The notes under the pieces: model-generated
The model's input: the letters and a program-made list of their open reading frames with translations, nothing else
What the model was told of the DNA's origin: nothing
Databases searched by the model: none
Position numbers and translations under genes: made by a program
DNA from: Methanocorpusculum sp.
Lineage (GTDB): Archaea > Halobacteriota > Methanomicrobia > Methanomicrobiales > Methanocorpusculaceae
Assembly (NCBI GenBank): GCA_029987315.1
Contig: DALTVZ010000066.1
Location: forward strand, 1 to 6,752
DNA length: 6,752 bases
Direction of reading: 5' to 3'
Shown here: one piece after another, positions 5,443 through 6,752 of the stretch
Position numbering within the stretch: position 1 is the stretch's first letter
How the letters are laid out: every line of letters starts with the position of its first letter

Positions 5443-6411
5443 ATGAAACTTGATGAATACCTGAAAATTGTTGCCGCCAAAGTCGATATGGAGGCGGATG
5501 AGTATAGTAAAGCGGTCAACACGACCCTGCAGAAAGCAGCGTCCCATCTCCTTCTTGGTGGTGGAAAACGCCTTCGCCCGGCTCTTGTGCTTCTATCGGC
5601 AGATTCTGTTAGAGACGGTGCATCAGAGGATATTTTTCAGGCAGCTCTTGCATTGGAATGGACGCACACCTTCACGCTCGTTCATGACGATATCATGGAC
5701 GGGGACTCTCTTCGCCGCGGCAGACCGACGGTCCATGTTGTATGGAACGAGGCCACCGCGATATTAGCAGGCGATGTTTTGTATGCGAATGCGTTTGAAC
5801 ATCTTTGCAGTGTGAAAAATGCCACCTCCGACTCCAAAGTCATTGCTGTTCAGATGCTTGCTCACTCCTGTCATGAACTTTGCGAAGGTCAGCAGGAGGA
5901 TGTGTCCTTTGAGACGCGATCCGATGTGACCTTGGACGAGTATCTTTCCATGGTCCGGAAAAAGACGGGTGTTCTTTACGCAGCGGCCGCCGGAATAGGC
6001 GGGGCACTTGCGGGTGGAGATATGAAACAGATCTCTGCTCTCTACACGCTTGGTCTGAATACAGGTATCGCCTTCCAGATTCAGGACGATATCATCGATC
6101 TTGTCGCCCCCACCGAGGTATCCGGTAAGGATCAGGCATCCGACCTTCGGGAAAACAAACAGACCATTCTTACCATTCTCGCACGGGAAGCAGGGGTAGA
6201 TCTCTCCGCATTCCACAAGCCGAAACTTTCAAAAGAGGAGATTGCCGAGGCGATCCATCTTCTAGAGACGAGCGGAGTTTTGGACAAGGCCCACGGTATT
6301 GCAGAAAAACTGATAGCTGACTCCAAAGCCGGGATGCATGTTCTCCCGGACTCGGAGGCAAAGACCCTCATTATGGAGATGGCAGACTTCTTCATTGCGA
6401 GAGGATTCTGA
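5443..6411 (+). CDS. idsA: Short-chain prenyl diphosphate synthase (FPP/GGPP synthase)
   Basis: Trans-prenyl synthase that condenses IPP onto allylic diphosphates, expected to yield farnesyl and geranylgeranyl diphosphate for archaeal ether lipids. Numbering is from ATG 5443 (322 residues). GGGKRLRP (39-46) binds diphosphate. The first aspartate-rich motif is HDDIMD (Asp82, Asp83, Asp86), followed by the RRGRP pair at 91-95. The second is FQIQDDIID (211-219: Asp215, Asp216, Asp219), and GKD (228-230) follows. The fifth residue before the first motif is Phe77, an aromatic that in the archaeal GGPP synthase class limits chain length near C20. No cysteine-rich or long-chain features are seen. 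An in-frame GTG at 5431 would add four residues and overlap RNase J by 4, but the GAGGT ribosome site favours 5443. It is the last gene of the operon, followed by an 11-T tract. Confidence 0.94.
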   Translation: MKLDEYLKIVAAKVDMEADEYSKAVNTTLQKAASHLLLGGGKRLRPALVLLSADSVRDGASEDIFQAALALEWTHTFTLVHDDIMDGDSLRRGRPTVHVVWNEATAILAGDVLYANAFEHLCSVKNATSDSKVIAVQMLAHSCHELCEGQQEDVSFETRSDVTLDEYLSMVRKKTGVLYAAAAGIGGALAGGDMKQISALYTLGLNTGIAFQIQDDIIDLVAPTEVSGKDQASDLRENKQTILTILAREAGVDLSAFHKPKLSKEEIAEAIHLLETSGVLDKAHGIAEKLIADSKAGMHVLPDSEAKTLIMEMADFFIARGF

Positions 6412-6413
6412 TC

Positions 6414-6424
6414 TTTTTTTTTTT
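6414..6424 (+). terminator. Oligo-T terminator of the isoprenoid operon
   Basis: A run of 11 T begins two bases after the prenyl synthase stop. Archaeal RNA polymerase terminates at such oligo-T tracts without a hairpin, and no stable hairpin precedes it. It marks the likely end of the six-gene transcript. Confidence 0.75.
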
Positions 6425-6447
6425 ATTGATTATATTTCGCTTAAGTG

Positions 6448-6454
6448 TTTTTTT
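6448..6454 (+). terminator. Second oligo-T tract, backup terminator
   Basis: Seven T, 23 bases after the first tract. Serial T-tracts are a common arrangement at archaeal 3' ends and could catch read-through before the inverted element to the right. Confidence 0.4.
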
Positions 6455-6469
6455 CGATGTATTTCGATT

Positions 6470-6516
6470 AGGTGTACGTGATCGGTGTAGACGTATAAAA
6501 AATAAAACCGCGAATC
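6470..6516 (-). repeat. Tail repeat, right copy (matches 198-244)
   Basis: On the minus strand this reads GATTCGCGGTT, 12 bases, CGTCTACAC, 7 bases, GTACACCT, the same words and spacing as 198-244 on the plus strand. Only this part is shared; further downstream on the minus strand I see no clear continuation. Confidence 0.6.
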
Positions 6517-6526
6517 GGCGCGAATC
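6509..6526 (-). repeat. Two GATTCGCG units with 10-bp period
   Basis: CGCGAAT occurs at 6509-6515 and 6519-6525, exactly 10 bases apart; on the minus strand these are GATTCGCG units. They match the period and word of the left array at 118-147 but in opposite orientation, so the operon is bracketed by inverted arrays. Confidence 0.65.
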
Positions 6527-6571
6527 CCGCCCTTCGGGCTCCCAGAATCGGATTTGCTCTTCCTCACTCTC

Positions 6572-6594
6572 GCAATCCAGCTACGCTGTATTGC
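6572..6594. other. Ten-base-pair hairpin with a 3-base loop
   Basis: GCAATCCAGC (6572-6581) and GCTGTATTGC (6585-6594) pair at nine of ten positions around a TAC loop (GTA on the minus strand). It is the strongest internal hairpin of the right element. The loop region reads GCGTAG on the minus strand, a word also present in the left element at 71-76. Confidence 0.55.
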
Positions 6595-6647
6595 TCGTCC
6601 CTTCATCGGGAACGTTCGGGCAAATCCTTTCGCCGCCCCAGCGGCTC

Positions 6648-6720
6648 ATAGTTGTAAATATATTGAATTTTAAATAAAATAGAGTCATCTTGGTTAAATT
6701 ATAGAAATTTTTCCTCACAG
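6648..6720. promoter_or_regulatory. AT-rich spacer between two divergent element copies, possible two-way promoter
   Basis: These 73 bases separate the heads of two oppositely oriented element copies and are strikingly AT-rich compared with the GC-rich heads. TTAAATTATA (6694-6703) is TATA-like, about 25 bases before the right copy. On the minus strand TATTTAAAA (6674-6666) is similarly placed before the left one. If the elements are transcribed, this would be their shared promoter. This rests on position and composition only. Confidence 0.35.
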
Positions 6721-6752
6721 GAGGCGCTGGGGCGCCGACAGGATTTGCCCGA
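6721..6752 (+). repeat. Head of another structured element copy, cut by the window end
   Basis: These 32 bases match the reverse complement of 6616-6647 at 29 positions. They contain a perfect hairpin GGCGC-TGGG-GCGCC (6723-6736) followed by GACAGGATTTGCCCGA, the left closing arm. The rest of this copy would lie to the right of the window. Two of the three differences from the minus-strand copy fall on the two sides of one stem pair and preserve pairing. Confidence 0.7.

Larger units (their letters stand above)
6485..6647 (-). repeat. Right structured element, full copy on the minus strand (candidate small RNA)
   Basis: Read on the minus strand from 6647: a head hairpin GCCGC-TGGG-GCGGC (6645-6632); the left closing arm GGATTTGC (6627-6620); a small TCCC/GGGA hairpin; a hairpin GCAATACAGC-GTA-GCTGGATTGC (6594-6572) with one mismatch; the right closing arm GCAAATCC (6557-6550); GATTC; a GCCC-GAA-GGGC hairpin (6539-6529); two GATTCGCG units exactly 10 bases apart (6526-6509); and a T-rich run (6507-6497). 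The hairpins followed by a T-rich end look like an independent structured transcript of about 150 bases, antisense to the 3' flank of the prenyl synthase. A MITE- or REP-like repeat is the main alternative. I do not recognise the family. Confidence 0.5.

Noticed and set aside
6426..6677. Plus-strand open frame of 83 codons after the operon
   Set aside because: It starts right after the T-tract terminator, has no ribosome binding site, is rich in Arg and Ser, and runs through the hairpins and inverted head of the structured element. Its openness is best explained by the repeat.

Overview
The window carries one compact archaeal gene cluster for isoprenoid (membrane lipid) precursor synthesis. 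It is flanked on both sides by non-coding DNA with unusual structured repeats. The gene order MEMO-like protein, mevalonate kinase, isopentenyl phosphate kinase, type 2 IPP isomerase, RNase J, short-chain prenyl diphosphate synthase is the classic order in euryarchaeal methanogens. Archaeal lipid genes, an archaeal RNase J, oligo-T termination and short or overlapping gene junctions all fit an archaeon. A member of Methanomicrobiales, perhaps Methanocorpusculum-like, is my best guess from gene style; this is inference.

Layout. Positions 1-546 hold no gene. Their left part contains hairpins, a 10-bp periodic ATTCGCG repeat and a T-rich run; the right part has a palindrome and a TATA-like box just before the first gene. 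Positions 547-6411 hold six plus-strand genes with gaps of 1, -8, -4, 18 and 8 bases, almost certainly one transcription unit. An 11-T tract follows the last stop. Positions 6412-6752 have no credible gene but contain a minus-strand structured element, an AT-rich spacer, and the head of a second, oppositely oriented copy cut off by the window end.

How the genes work together. Mevalonate kinase makes mevalonate 5-phosphate. Isopentenyl phosphate kinase makes IPP from isopentenyl phosphate. The type 2 isomerase converts IPP to DMAPP, and the prenyl synthase condenses them to C15/C20 diphosphates for archaeal ether lipids. The steps between mevalonate phosphate and isopentenyl phosphate are not encoded here. 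The MEMO-like protein and RNase J are non-pathway members of the cluster.

The most interesting signal is a family of structured intergenic elements. The left flank (plus strand) and right flank (minus strand) share the same order: head hairpin, closing stem of a larger fold, GATTC, GATTCGCG units on a 10-base period, T-rich run, and a tail that aligns over 47 ungapped bases. Stem differences between copies are repeatedly compensatory, so a folded RNA (or DNA) is probably under selection. I do not recognise the family.
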